Positions 33,933 through 46,542 of a stretch of DNA of 64,000 nt are shown here, one piece after another. The notes beneath the pieces are model-generated. The model was given only the letters and a program-made list of their open reading frames with translations, made no database searches and was not told the DNA's origin. The translations under genes were made by a program, and so were the position numbers. Within the stretch, counting starts at the first letter, position 1, and the number at the start of each line of letters is the position of its first letter. Source of the stretch: Siphlonurus alternatus (taxonomy: Eukaryota; Arthropoda; Insecta; Ephemeroptera; Siphlonuridae); contig OX463788.1 of assembly GCA_949825025.1 (NCBI GenBank), positions 19,657,799 through 19,721,798 of the forward strand, in the 5' to 3' direction.

Positions 33933-34500
33933 TTTTAACTCAAGGTCTCCTTGCTCGGGTTGTCCGTAAATGAATACTATGTACTGTATGACTTACTGAC
34001 CAGGTATTACTGCAATATACTGTGTTGTCTAAACCGAAAGGTCACACCCGCTGTCAGGCCTTAAAATAAAATATGCATAATTGCGTGAAGCAGACGATCG
34101 CAATAACGACGTGTTTATTGAGTGATTTATAATTCCTATTGTAAAACTGCAGCAATGTGAATTTAAGTCACGACTGACAGCCACAGCAGATCAACGATGA
34201 CAAGGATCAAATTCAGCTGATTACAACGTTTAGCTTTATTTAGTCCAAAGTTACTAATTGGTCACTAATCACTTACCAGACTTACTGATAACTGACAAAA
34301 AGTGACAAATCTGAGCAGAATAATAACCACTAATAACCGTGACTACCGTGAACCGTAACGCCGTAACCGTAAGCCGTAAGTCCGTTCCGTTTTCCGTAAG
34401 CGACCGTCTTGTTGGAATTTGGAATGGAACATCGGAAATCGGAAGCGGAAAGCGGAACACAGACTGGAAAGGGTGTAGTCCGTAATGTCCGTATTATGTA
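33933..34500 (-). promoter_or_regulatory. Tetraspanin upstream region with CCGTAA cluster
   Basis: The 570 bp upstream of the start codon. Between 34338 and 34400 CCGTAA, CCGTGA and TCCGTT recur many times. The interval probably holds the 5' UTR and promoter, but no TATA box or initiator can be fixed. Confidence 0.35.
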
Positions 34501-35084
34501 ATTATAACGTTATGTAATGAATATTGTAGCCAATATCATTTAAATATCTGTAAATCTAGAATTAAGCCTATTAGCGATTATGCCAGGGGAGATTTCATAT
34601 AGTCTATAGATTTTGAATAGCAATGAAGCAATAAGTTTTTTTTTATTCTATCTATTTTCTATGTCATATTTTGTTTTATATATGTGATTATATATATGAT
34701 ATATTAATATTATGATGTAACAGGCTGTTAGTATCATCTGTTATTTTATTTTATATTGTTTTATTATCATTTTCTATTGTTCTATTATTCTGTAACTATT
34801 ATATATGTTTTGTATGTATGTTTTATGTGTTCTATTGTAATGTTTTTCTATAATGTATGTTTCTAGTGCTGTTAATATGTACACTTTCTGTGTTTAATAA
34901 AAGACTATATAACGTTATAGCTAGAACTCTATGCGACAAGGTGGTAAAAGCGGTAAAAGCTGGCAGCTGGCTACTTCCGGCGGGAATATTAAATAAATTT
35001 GACTGCAAGTGCAGAACGACAAGATTTACCATGGCCTGTGAACTGTGAAGCCAAAACAATAAAAAATTAGCGAATGCTGGGACG

Positions 35085-35205
35085 CGTAACAGGCCGTGGC
35101 CACCATCCGTTCCCTACCTTATCCCTATATATACCCACCCATTACCCCGCCGCGAGCTGAATGTAAAAGCTCTTAGGGGTGTGTCCGGGTGTATCCTTGT
35201 AAAAA
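35085..35205 (+). repeat. Dispersed retroposon-like 3' end
   Basis: GGCCGTGGCCACCATCCGTT, TTATCCCTATATATACCCAC and TCCTTGTAAAAAAATAAATA; the reverse complement of the insert in X (2697-2817). Ends in an A-rich tail. The 5' extent is unknown but may include 34915-35080. Confidence 0.6.
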
Positions 35206-35242
35206 AATAAATAAAATAAAAAACTTTTTCGTGCAAAGGATA

Positions 35243-37040
35243 TTCATATTGAAAGCTATTTCACTTTTCGGACTTTTACCTTTGCCGGTGTTCGATGTAA
35301 TCCTTCTGTATGTAGAATATATATGTTGCGTTGCTGCAGTCTCAGATCACCTGAGGAAGAGAGCGGTTGACTCTCGAAACATATATATAGTGATATGTGT
35401 AGTACACTCATTCTATCAAAAAATATAACAAGAATGGGCCTTTGTTATCACGGTTTGAAGTGCAACTCTCGGCTCCAAGCTTATCACAGCGCTCCGTGTA
35501 GGCGCGCGTGCTGTCTCATCGGAGTCATCGGGGCTAGCCACTCACTTTATTTGCCTGACCGCCCGGTCTCTCTCTCGATAAAATGTATAACACAACAATA
35601 ACTTCGTGAATAAGAAAAATGGTGTGCATCATTTTTCTGTTTCAATAATATTGTATTTATAGGTTGATTTTATTAAAAACCGTAATAAGTATTTTAAAGT
35701 CATGATTAAAAATTTCCAAACAATTTCGACAATATTGAATTCGGACATAATAAATATATTTTTATAATATTGTATAATCCTGAGTTGAAACAAATTTCAT
35801 CTCTTATTCGCTACTAATCTTTCCTCTTTTCTCCTCTTATTTTGCACCATTTTAGAGGAAAAAAGAGGGGAAAAGATGAGATTGCTTCTTTTTTCCTCTT
35901 ATTGAGCATAAACTGATAGAAATATTGTCTTTATTTCAACCTCAATTTTGACAGAAGAGGAAAGATGACGTGTGTTAGAGGTAAAAAGATGAGGTTTAGA
36001 CGTGTTAAGGATGAATCGAAGACGTAAATATTAAACTCAGGATATTTATTACTATGATCGCTAACTTTTTGAATAAACTAACAAAATTGTAACCATCGTG
36101 TTCGTTAATATTATATAATATTTCATTATATATTCTAATAACAAGCATAAACTGCAATAGCAGAAAAAAATATTGATAAAATATAATATATATATTTTAT
36201 ATATAAATAATTGTAATATATTTTATCAATCATTTTTTTTTTCTGTTACTTAGCGATCATGTAATAGTAATAAATATACCTAGTTTAAAAATTACATCTT
36301 CAACTTATCTTTAACATGTCTAAACCTAATCTTTTTACCTCTAAAACACACGTCATATTTCCTATTCGCTCAAAATTTAGGTTGAAATTAAGACAATATT
36401 TCTAACACTTTATGCTCGATAAGAGGAAAAAAGAAGTAATCTCATCTTTTCCTCTAAAATGCTGCAAAATAGGAGGAGAAAAGACGAGAGGAAAGGTTCA
36501 CAGCGCGAATAAAAGATGAAAATTACTTATACGATATTATAAAAATATATTTATTATATCCGAATTCAATATTGTTGAAATTGTTAGGAAATTTTAAATT
36601 TTTAATCATGATTTTCAAATACTTATTACGGTTTTTAATAAAACCAACCTATACTTTAAATACAATATTATTGAAACAGAAAAATGGTGCACGCCATTTT
36701 TCTTATTCACGAAGTTTATTGTTGTGTTACATTTTATCGAGAGAGACCGGGCGGTCAGGCAAATAAAGTCAGTGGCTAGCCCCGATGAGACAGCACGCCT
36801 ACACGGAGCGCTGTGGTAAGCTTGGAGCCGAGAGTTGCACTTCGAACCGTGATTACAAAGGCCCATTTTTGTTATATTTTTTGATGGAATGAGTGTACAT
36901 GCAATTGTTAGTGACGTGCACGAACACTAAGTGACTATCGCAATAACATACTACAACTATACACACTCACACAGAAGGATTACATCGATCACCGGCAAAG
37001 GTAATTAAAAGTCCGAAAAGTGAAATAGCATTCAATATAT
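35243..37040. mobile_element. Foldback J, 1.8 kb
   Basis: ATTCATATTGAAAGCTATTT at the left edge is mirrored by AAATAGCATTCAATAT at the right, and arms of about 850 bp stay similar to a centre near 36150. Blocks include GACCGCCCGGTCTCTCTC and CTCTTATTTTGCACCATTTT. Open frames of about 70-83 codons in both arms are mirror images and unsupported. Confidence 0.85.
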
Positions 37041-37659
37041 TTATACAATAAAAAATGTTAATTGCGCTCAGCTGCCATGATGCCATGGCTTTTTGCCTCA
37101 GCAGCTATAATGCTGTAGGTATAACATATTAAGGAAGATAGCCAGTCGCCCCCCTTGTGGCCAAAAATATGTGTTCGTAAACCTTGCTCGGAGCAAGGAG
37201 AATTGGCTCGGAGTTATACACTACATAGTATCACTATTATAACTACACTTCACATTGTTACTTTCTGGGTCTGGTTGCAATAACTGTCAAATTTGTAACT
37301 TGGCAACGGCGGACAACAGAACGTTGTAGAGAAATTCGGAACATTCATCAGATCCAGATTCAGGAGACTTTGCTGATCTTAAATAATTTCTTGCACCACT
37401 CTTTAAGGAAATATCTGAAATATCAACTACCATTTTTAATGACATCTTATAAGCTAATAAATCAATAAATTAATTGCTTTGATTTTATAACAATTTAAAA
37501 CAAATGTTTTTCTGGTCAACATAATATATACTCTCAATCTTTATCTGAAGAGATGGATAGAGAAATAAATAAACAAAATATAAATAAATCAGAAGTAATG
37601 AAAACTGAAAATTGCTTTTGCTTTGAATAAAAATATCACAATAAATTGGAAATATGGTT

Positions 37660-38169
37660 AATAATGGTTCAGTCGAGGTTTCAGGGGGAACAAGGGGGCT
37701 GCCCCGGCCATGACCCCAATTTTGGATTTAACATGGGAAATATTGGCATTTCACCTGACCAAATTTTTTCAGTAACATAGGCCTTCTATGGGACCATTAA
37801 AATCCCATTCATGAAAATTATGAAAAAAATTTAGAATGTTCTCCTCATGGATAAATTATATTGTATTTTCTTCATGGTTCTCCTTTACATACCTTATCAG
37901 TAGGTAAAATATCAGGTACACAAAAACGAGCTAGTTTTCGAGTTATTAATTTTTAAAGTTCACTAACTTGACATGAAGAAATGGAACTTTGATTTTAAAT
38001 TAGCCAACTTTAAAAATTAATTACTCGAAAAATAGCTCGTTTTTGTATATCTGTGATGTTTTAGCTACTAATAAGGTATGAAAAGGAAAACATTTTATTA
38101 TTATTTTTTTTTTCATAATTTTCATGAATGGGATTTTTATTAACATTGGGCGTGTTATCTCTACCTTAA
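37660..38169. mobile_element. Host repeat M with a decayed family C MITE (copy 3)
   Basis: 37681-37790 matches the flanks of C copy 2 and shows its insertion site empty. 37796-38165 is a family C copy with a truncated left end and a small internal duplication, ending TTATCTCTACC before TTAA (38166-38169). Confidence 0.75.
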
Positions 38170-38282
38170 GTCAAGCCAAAAATTCATGGCAATGTCCACA
38201 AAAGTAACAAGTACTCAAGTTAGATCTATCTATGTGTAATAGACATGTGATATCATAATCGAGTGTGTGTGTGTGTTATTTA

Positions 38283-38305
38283 TATATATATATATATATA
38301 TATAA
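38283..38305. repeat. (TA)n microsatellite
   Basis: Short alternating TA run preceded by GTGTGTGTG. Confidence 0.9.
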
Positions 38306-38324
38306 ATTATTTACAAAATGAATA

Positions 38325-38605
38325 TAAGGTACCAATTATGCTACCTGATTATTTTCAATTTTTTTTGAGTCCCGCAACTATTTTTAGAAAAAAAAAAAAT
38401 AATTGAAAGGCCAACCACACCCCCTGGAGGCGTTTATGCCTCCAGTTAGGGGTGTGGCCTCACTATCAACATTTTTTTAAAATGATTCCCAGACTCAGAA
38501 AGAATGTAAAAAAAAAAAAAAAAAAAAATGAGAATAGCATAACTTGGTACCCTCTATTGATTTCTGCAATAAAAAATTTCATACTGGTTGTTCATTAATG
38601 CTAAT
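38325..38605. mobile_element. Foldback MITE family B, copy 3
   Basis: GGTACCAATTATGCTAC mirrored by GTACCAAGTTATGC-type complement, with CACCCCCTGGAGGCG at the centre as in copy 2. The right edge has TGATTTCTGCAATAAAAAAT. Confidence 0.7.
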
Positions 38606-38807
38606 ATAGCAAATGCACTTTTTGTGTATCTACAGCTAGCTAGGGGCCATCATGTCAAAAAAATTGGTTTATCACATGTTTGCACAGAGAGCTCAGCCAT
38701 GGAGAGTTCACGCATTACAAATGTCTACCCAGGCTGAAACTTCACCAACATGATGAAAACCTGATTAAATTTGACAGCTAGACACTATAAAAATGACGAG
38801 GGACCAG

Positions 38808-38976
38808 TAGCAAGCAGTAAGTAGGCAACCCGCAATGTTTCATCTTCATTACACAGATAAACAAGGAACTCGAGAGAAGTTGTGTGCAGCAGCACTTTTC
38901 TAGAGTTCCTTAAATTAATTGCCTGTGTGGTGAAGGTGAAACATTGTAGCTTTTGCCTACTTACTGCTTCCAGTTC
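38808..38976. mobile_element. Small foldback MITE
   Basis: AGCAGTAAGTAGGCAACCCG with CAATGTTTCATCTTC is mirrored by GAAGGTGAAACATTG and TTTTGCCTACTTACTGCT. About 170 bp. Confidence 0.7.
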
Positions 38977-39016
38977 ATTAAACATTTAATCTTTTCTTAA
39001 AAACTATTGTTCTTAA

Positions 39017-40204
39017 AGGTGTACTGAAGGGAACACGTTTTTAATATCATCTTATCAGTAAAAATAAGACCGATTCACTGGTAATAGTCATTTTCTTGTT
39101 CAGGCCCCCAAATTTGAATTCCAGTGACCAACGGCTAAAAAGTGAAGTTGTGACGTATCGGTCTGGTCACACGCGATGTTCAGTAGCAATTTTATGGCGA
39201 GATGAGAGCAGATGCGGCGATACCGGATGTTGGCTGTCATTAAAATAAACACAAATTTTCAACGTCTATATGAAATTATCTTTCGTCTTTTTCAACGATT
39301 GGGATGAAATCACAATTCAATTCCCTATCTAACGGTACAAAAATTATTTTTCTGTGATGATTAGAACAATTTATAGTAAAGTGCAATTGCATGAAAATGC
39401 ATTGATGCAATTCTCAATCTCAGCTAATATGCATCGCACAAGAATGAAATTTATACTAATCGATTGGAAATTTTATCATCAGTTACGCACTATCATTAAA
39501 AATTACGAAAATTGATAATTAACAAAAGATAAAATTTTATATTTTTATTTTATTGTCATGAATGTAGTAATATGGGAAAAAAATTGGAGTGGCGATGGTG
39601 ATGGTAGCCGTCGCCGGAGTCGCCGCGCTTCACCGGAAATCATAAATCTAACTGGTGTCAATAAAATAAATTTAATAAATACAAAATATCAACTTTTGTT
39701 AATTATCAATTTTCGTAATTTTAAATGATAGTGCGTAACTGATGATAAAATTTCCAATCGATTAGTATAAATTTCATTCTTGTGCGATGCATATTAGCTG
39801 AGATTGAGAATTGCATCAATGCATTTTCATGCAATTGCACTTCACTATAAATTGTTCTTATCATCACAGAAAAATAATTTTTGTACCGTTAGATAGGGAA
39901 TTGAATTGTGATTTCATCCCAATCGTTGGAAAAGACGAAAGATAATTTCATATAGATGTTGAAAATTTGTGTTTATTTTAATGACAGCCAACATCCGGTA
40001 TCGCCGCTTCTGCTCTCATCTCGCCATAAAATTGCTACTGAACATCGCGTGTGACCAGACCGATACGTCACAACTTCACTTCTTAGCCGTTGGTCACTGA
40101 AATTCAAATTTGGGGGCCTGAACAAGAAAATGACTATTACCAGTGAATCGGTCTTATTTTTATTGATAAGATGATATTAAAAAAGTGTTCCCTTCAGTAC
40201 ACCT
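39017..40204. mobile_element. Foldback F, 1.19-kb near-perfect palindrome
   Basis: Ends AGGTGTACTGAAGGGAACAC / complement, flanked by TTAA at 39013-39016 and 40205-40208. Arms of about 520 bp are nearly identical; the GC-rich centre near 39610 reads GGTAGCCGTCGCCGGAGTCG. The first bases resemble family E (AGGTGTACC). No coding capacity. Confidence 0.9.
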
Positions 40205-40208
40205 TTAA

Positions 40209-41047
40209 ATAAAAAATAGGGTTACAGTAAAAACTTGTTATTATGTAAAGTTAAAGAACCCTGGAAATTAGGTTTACCTGATATAGAGTATTTATCTAGC
40301 TTAAATCAAGTTTTTCCTATTCCTCGCAATGCTAATTATTTTTTACAGGACCGCTATCTCCTTTACTCAAAATCGAGTTTTACCCAACAAGAAGTTGCGT
40401 AACAACAATTTTTTACTGTGAATATATTATAACTAATTCCTGCAATGCAGTTACATTCTACAATAGGGTTACATTTCTCTACAGAACAAAATACTTAAAT
40501 TACATATTTAAAGGATCTTATTACTTAAGAGATAATATATTACACTATATATACATTGCATAGACTTTGGGATCCAAAAGTCAGAATCAAATCTGGAACC
40601 CAAAATTATAATTATATGAAACAATTTGTCTTCAGCAAGATTTGTAGCACACCATTATTGTTTTCCTTAACTTCCCCTTACAGTATCAATATTCCCACCT
40701 ATAAGAAACATGCAAAAATATATAGTCAGAACTTTTGATAATGCTAGACATACTTTCTTGTTGGCCAAGAAGTGTGTTACCATGTATCAAGAGCAATATA
40801 TTACTTCCTCTCAAAATTCAAATTGCAAAGAAATTATATCACAAATATTTATGATGGCGAATAAACCAGGATAGCATATCAGTAGCACAAATTACGCTTC
40901 TTGTGTTTTGCATTACTAATCATATTGTGGCAAACTACCTTTGATATGATGTTTTGGTGTTAAATACAAATATGATGACCTATTTTGGTATTGGCCGTCA
41001 TTTTTTTAAACTATAGATAAGAAAATGACCAGTCAAAATTAAATATA
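40209..41047. other. Unassigned intergenic stretch
   Basis: AT-rich. One 60-codon open frame (40556-40738) has no recognisable features. No repeat arms seen. Confidence 0.45.
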
Positions 41048-41051
41048 TTAA

Positions 41052-41462
41052 AGGTGTACCAAAGTGAATACTTTTTTTAGATATTCTGGTAGCTGTGAAT
41101 TATTTTTTTTATCCCCGTGGCTCAATATTTTTGTACGATGGCTAGTTATTTTACAATTAATTTCTTAGAAAAAAAGTTGAGTCGTAGGTCCATAGGTTGC
41201 TTCAAGCCGGCGCGCGGCAGCAGCAGTCAAGAAGGGGGCGAGAGGAAGTTCCCCCAATTCACGGGAGATTCTCATCGTATCAGCGACTGCTGCTACCGAG
41301 CATCGGTTTGAAGCAACCAACGGACCTAAGACTCAACTTTTTTACTAAAAAATTAATTATAAAATAACTAGCCATGGTACGAAAATATTGAACCACCGAG
41401 ATAACAAAATAATTCACAGCTACCAGAATATCTAAAAAAAAAGTATTCACTTTGGTACACCT
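41052..41462. mobile_element. Foldback MITE family E, copy 2
   Basis: Ends AGGTGTACCAAAGTGAATAC / complement, 411 bp, flanked by TTAA at 41048-41051 and 41463-41466. The GC-rich centre has GCGGCAGCAGCAGTC-like sequence. Confidence 0.88.
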
Positions 41463-41855
41463 TTAAGTATAACATATATATCAAAGGACTCATATTATAT
41501 TATGCTGGGTTATCTAGAGTTTTATGTGTTTATTAATTATTTATGGAAGTAGTTTGAGCAAAGTCTTCACCATATAATTACAAAACATACAGAGGAAGCA
41601 ATACTCTCCCTTCTTTTTATATATACATTAAAAAAAAATCTTCAGCTGGATGTGAACTAATATAACTCTTCAATATACATAACAATTTTCTATCCCTCTC
41701 ATACTAGATTTAGGAGTAAGCTGTACCAGAAACTGACAAGTGTCAATTTAATTACTCTCAGGGTACACAGTGAGCCAAGCAAAGACAGCCATTTATCTCA
41801 CACACTCCATCACCAAGAACAGTAAAGAGACATTTTATATTATGAGATATGTATA

Positions 41856-41860
41856 TAATA

Positions 41861-41924
<64 letters not shown>

Positions 41925-41936
41925 TAAATATATATT
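41856..41936. repeat. (TA)n microsatellite
   Basis: About 80 bp of nearly pure TA. Confidence 0.95.
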
Positions 41937-42142
41937 TATATAATAAATACATTACATAATTATGCAGTATTTATTATTATTAAAAATAGAACTTAAAAGG
42001 GTGAGCAGGTTGGACTATCCCATAAACAGTCTTTTAAGCGAGTTTATACTTCTGGAGATTTCCGGAAATAATGTGGTTTCTACTAGTTTCCACTTCCGAT
42101 TGCTGCTTTCACAATAATGAAAGCGGAATTTCGCAATGAAGC

Positions 42143-42434
42143 ATCGACCTCAATTTTTTTATTGCAGAAATGGATAGAGGGTGAAAAGTTATGCTACTCT
42201 GATTTTTTTCAGATTTTTTAGAGCCCGGGAAGTATTTTTAAAAAATTATTAGAAGTCCTTTTTGTGACGTCACGCGGCGGCAAGTCCTATCTTTTTCTTA
42301 AGGAGCGGCGTCTCGTGACGTCAAGAAAGGAACTTTCAATATTTTTTAAAAATAGTTCCCGGGCTGTAAAAAATCAGGGTAGCATAACTTTGCACCCTCA
42401 ATCCATTTCTGCAATAAAAAAAATTGAGGTCGAT
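42143..42434. mobile_element. Foldback MITE family B, copy 4
   Basis: ATCGACCTCAATTTTTTTAT is mirrored by its complement ending at 42434. Arms contain TTATTGCAGAAATGGATAGA, and TGACGTCA occurs in both arms beside a GC-rich centre. Confidence 0.85.
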
Positions 42435-42881
42435 ACTCTATTTACATCATTTCCATCAATTTGTAGACATAAACTTGGAAGTTCTGTACATTTGGGCACT
42501 TATGTTGTTTTGCAATATTTATAATTCTTTCCAATCTTTTGCCTCAATAAATTTCTGTTGTAACAACACAATCAAGGGATAAAAAAAAAAAAAAAAAAAA
42601 TCAAACATGGGTGAAACTTTAAAACAAAAATAAACATGATTTTATGTTATTATTAATTGGATAATTTTATTTTTACAACAAAAAGGCAACTCGATCATCT
42701 TTTAAAAATACTTTTACCAGGTTATTGACTATCCTGATAAGAAATTAGAGGTACCGAAGGTGCCAAAAAATGCATGGCACAGAACATTGCTACAAAAAAG
42801 AAATAAAAAAAAAAAATAATAATTATACCAAGTTCTGCAACTTATATAGTATTTTAATGGTACCATTTTGAATAATTTTAA

Positions 42882-43247
42882 GGTAAGATAACATGCCCAA
42901 TGTTAAAAAAAAAATCCCATACATGAAAATTATGAAATATATCTTAAAATGTTCTCCTCTATATACGCTCTAAGTAGCGAAAATATCAGGTGTATAAAAT
43001 TGATCTAGTTTTTGAGTTATTGATTTTTTAAGTTGAATAATTTAAAATGGAAGTTTCATTTCTCCATGGTAAAGAAGTCAACTTTAAAAAATTAATAGCT
43101 CAGAAACTATATCAAATTTGTGTACCTAATATTTTAGCTACTGTGATAGGGCATGTATTGGAGAACATTTTAAGGTGTTTCATAATTTTCATTTGAGATT
43201 TTTTTTTTTTTTTTTTTTTTTTTATCATTGGGCATATTATCTTATCC
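42882..43247. mobile_element. Foldback MITE family C, copy 4
   Basis: Ends GGTAAGATAACATGCCCAAT / diverged complement, 366 bp, flanked by TTAA at 42878-42881 and 43248-43251. The second TTAA is shared with the next foldback. Confidence 0.87.
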
Positions 43248-43251
43248 TTAA

Positions 43252-43457
43252 ACTTTTTGCGTTTACCCGCCGGGTAAGAACGAAATTTGTCAGAGAATCA
43301 AAAATTTTCGCATAGGTGGGACTCAAACCCACACACATTTCTTGCATTTTATATGCACAATTCAGGTTCAAAAGATGTGGGTTTGATTCCCACCAGGGTG
43401 AAAACTTTTTATCCACTGACAAAATTCTTTGTTACCCAATAAGTAAACACGAAACGT
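43252..43457. mobile_element. Foldback L with tRNA-like B boxes in both arms
   Basis: Flanked by TTAA (43248-43251 and 43458-43461). The arms mirror each other, and each carries a B-box-like element: GTGGGTTTGATTCCCACC on plus and its counterpart on minus near 43318-43336. It may derive from two head-to-head SINE pieces. No complete tRNA. Confidence 0.6.
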
Positions 43458-43461
43458 TTAA

Positions 43462-44393
43462 AATTATATACTTAAAAAAAAAAAAAAAAAATGGAAAAGT
43501 GATACCCACTCACCCATTGTTCAACTTATAGAAGAAAGCCAACACATCAATATTTAAGAAAAGTTTATTCCTATACTTTGCTTTTATTAAGATTATAAAA
43601 GAAAAAGTAGGATATAAAGGGGGGGGGGGGGAAACTAAATACCAAATACTGCATTTTCAAATACTGAATTATAATTAAATTATAATTGGTTACCCCACAC
43701 AAATTTTGTGTTTGGTATAAAACATGTATGTTCTGTTTGTATTTAATACTGTACTCATATTTGTATGATATAATTTCTTAGCATTGAAATAGGCTATACA
43801 GGCACATTTGTCTACTAAATGCTCGAAATATCATTGCACAGCAGCATATTTCCAACACTTAATAACTTCTTTTAATATTCCTCATCAACACTACATAATA
43901 CTGGCCTAAGACAAATCATATTGTATAAAAAACTGCTTTAAAACCAAGAATCCACATTTTAATGCAATTTCTAAGAAATGAATTCTGATTTTGTATTAAT
44001 TATAATATTTTATAAAAGGTACTGCATATTATTAATATTATTATTTATATGATACAACTATAGAAACACTTGGCATTTAAAAAACTTTTATATACAAATA
44101 ATAAAAAATATCAAACAAAAAAATACAAAAAATATGAGCCACGTACAAGTTGCATTTATGCTATTTGATTGATTTTTTTTTCTGCCTGCCAAAAAGATCT
44201 CATTTGAAATATATACAGTACAGTATTTGCACAAATTGTAGCCATGAAAACTGTTTATTGCATAGAGATGGTCTAGTTCATGTACTGTACAGCCGCCGGA
44301 CAAAGCTTTCATGGCAACATAATTTATTAATATTAAAAATGTTAAACAAAAGAGCTTCCTGATTCCATAAGATTTGAAAGCAACATAGAGAAT
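43462..44393. other. Unassigned intergenic stretch
   Basis: AT-rich with short homopolymers (G run at 43620-43632). No gene recognised. Confidence 0.45.
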
Positions 44394-44526
44394 TACAGAT
44401 CTTAGTTTACATGTAGGTTACTGCGTGCGGCGATTGTCTTTTGCATTTTAACAAGGCCAGACATAGACTGGCGCCAGTCAGCTGATCAGTCGCCGTCTAG
44501 TCTACCAGTAATCTAAGATCTGTCAT
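44394..44526. mobile_element. Small foldback MITE
   Basis: TTACAGATCTTAGTTTACAT is mirrored by AGTAATCTAAGATCTGTCAT, with GGCGATTG / CAGTCGCC inside. About 130 bp. Confidence 0.65.
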
Positions 44527-46265
44527 ACTGTATGTATGTGTAACCTTATGCAGTCATGGAATATATAAAAGTGCCGACATGTCAGTTACATCACTGTTAA
44601 AAAAAATGCACCTTTATCTGAATGTAGGAGATGCTGAGTGGTATGGGAATCACAAAAAGTGTGTACAATAATATAATACAATTAAATTGCAGCCAATGTC
44701 TTTAGGAGAAGGTGATAAAGTTTGCTGTATATATTTTTTGTATTATTTTTCTTAACGTAGATGGCATGCAGGACTAGCAGGAAACACTTTATTAGTGATG
44801 TTTGCAGTTTATTAACCTATACTGTGAAATTGATTGTACCACTAGCCTGTCAGCAATTCTCCTTGTTATATACGTTAACTCCTGAGATTTACTAAATTAT
44901 GTAATCCACACAGCACATTTAATTAGTTTTTTTAGTCACTGAGTTACTTTTGTGGTAAGATATCCACTGTGAAAGTTAAAAAAAATAAAAAAAAAAAAAA
45001 AATACAATTGAATAAATAAAATGAAGAAAGGCAGGCAAATGAAGAGCAAAAAAAGGCACCAACCTCAGGTAGAAGTTCCCACTGGAGTATGAGAAATTGT
45101 GTTTAAAGGAAAAATATTATGAGGTGGTGAATCTTTGGCACCCGAGCAAAGTATTGCAACTTTCACAATGGCTCATTTGCCTGACACACTGCAGACCCCA
45201 GACGGGTAACGTGACAACATGGGAATGAGAAAATAAAGGTGTAATGAAGCATGTACAATAATTCAATACAAACGCAATAAAGTTAAAGTAACTTACAAAT
45301 AAAATGGTTAACATACTGAGGAAACTTTCACGTTATTATTACCAAAAGTTATTAGTTTTAAAACTGCATTTCAGTTTCTTTTATTAATTTTTTTATACTT
45401 CATAAAAATATTGTTTTAAGGAAGCAATGGAGACATTAAATTTGCTATTTGCAAATCAGGGTAAATTCTCATCACAACTCCATCATACCAATCTGAGTTA
45501 AAAAAAAAAAAAAAAAAAATCAAGTTGTTGGTATATATATATATATATTCCCATCCTTTACACTTTATAGCAGTCAAGTATCACAAAATAGCTTCATAAA
45601 CGGTAAAACAGTGAAATATTTTCAGTTTAAATACGAAGCAATCTAATCTGTGAATACATGGCTACCCAACCTCAACTATCAAATAACATATTATAAAGCA
45701 AAATTAACCAACTCACAGAAGAATATATCAATCTTTTAACTATTGATTTAATTTAATACGAAATTTAACATACAACAAAGTTCAAACTACTTTATCACAT
45801 TAGATATATTCAAACTAAAAATTTAACTAAACCTAGTATTTATGAATGATGGAAATACTTTTAACTAGGCCTCCTGTTTATGGTTTTAACTATGTAAATG
45901 ATTTGCAAACAGTCATCAAAACAGAGACAAATACTGCAGCATCCATCCATACTTCACTCCACAATTAACAGAGTAAAAAATTAAAAATACATCATAACAA
46001 AAAACACATTATTATTTGTATTCTGCTGTTTTGATGACAGTGAAGCAGCTACTGTACCACAGGAGTGGGTTGAGGAGAGACAGTGGGGGCAGGGCAATGA
46101 GTATTTGATGGGGGTGTCTGCAGTGCATCTTTCCGTAGTAATAATTGATTGCAATGCAACACAACAACAATCTATATCTTCTCAGTTCTTGTTGTATCAA
46201 GAGCAACATAGCGCAGCTGCTGATGAAGGTTTAGCATGAGTAGTTGTAGTCTCAGAATCAAAGTG
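44527..46265 (-). other. PHACTR downstream flank
   Basis: Probably includes the PHACTR 3' UTR immediately left of 46266. Otherwise AT-rich, with a short TA run near 45533-45547. No other gene recognised. Confidence 0.4.
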
Positions 46266-46281
46266 TCATGGTCGGTGAAAC
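46266..46281 (-). CDS. PHACTR last coding exon (16 nt)
   Basis: After AATATTTGCAG, G completes the Arg codon, then TTT CAC CGA CCA TGA gives FHRP and stop: the conserved PHACTR C-terminus required for PP1 binding. Far below usual open-frame length cut-offs; identified by family knowledge and phase. Confidence 0.9.
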
Positions 46282-46510
46282 CTGCAAATATTGAAAAAAC
46301 ATATCACTTATTTTTTATTTTACATGGCGACACAAAAGCAGACTTCTTAACCAAGATGGGCAACAAGATGACACAACAAAGACATCCAATCATTCAATTA
46401 AAGTGGAGTGATCAAAATTTTAAAATCATTATTAATTGTGAAAAGGAGCTCGAAACTTCATGAAAATAATTTATTAAATATGAGAGGCAAATTCCCAGCA
46501 ATGGGGCCAG

Positions 46511-46542
<32 letters not shown>

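Noticed and set aside
36615..36866. 83-codon minus-strand frame, similar to one at 35395-35601
   Set aside because: The two are mirror copies in the arms of foldback J; similarity reflects the palindrome, not selection on protein.
43316..43405. Possible tRNA gene
   Set aside because: B-box-like sequences are present but no A box at the right distance and no cloverleaf; they lie in mirrored arms of a foldback.
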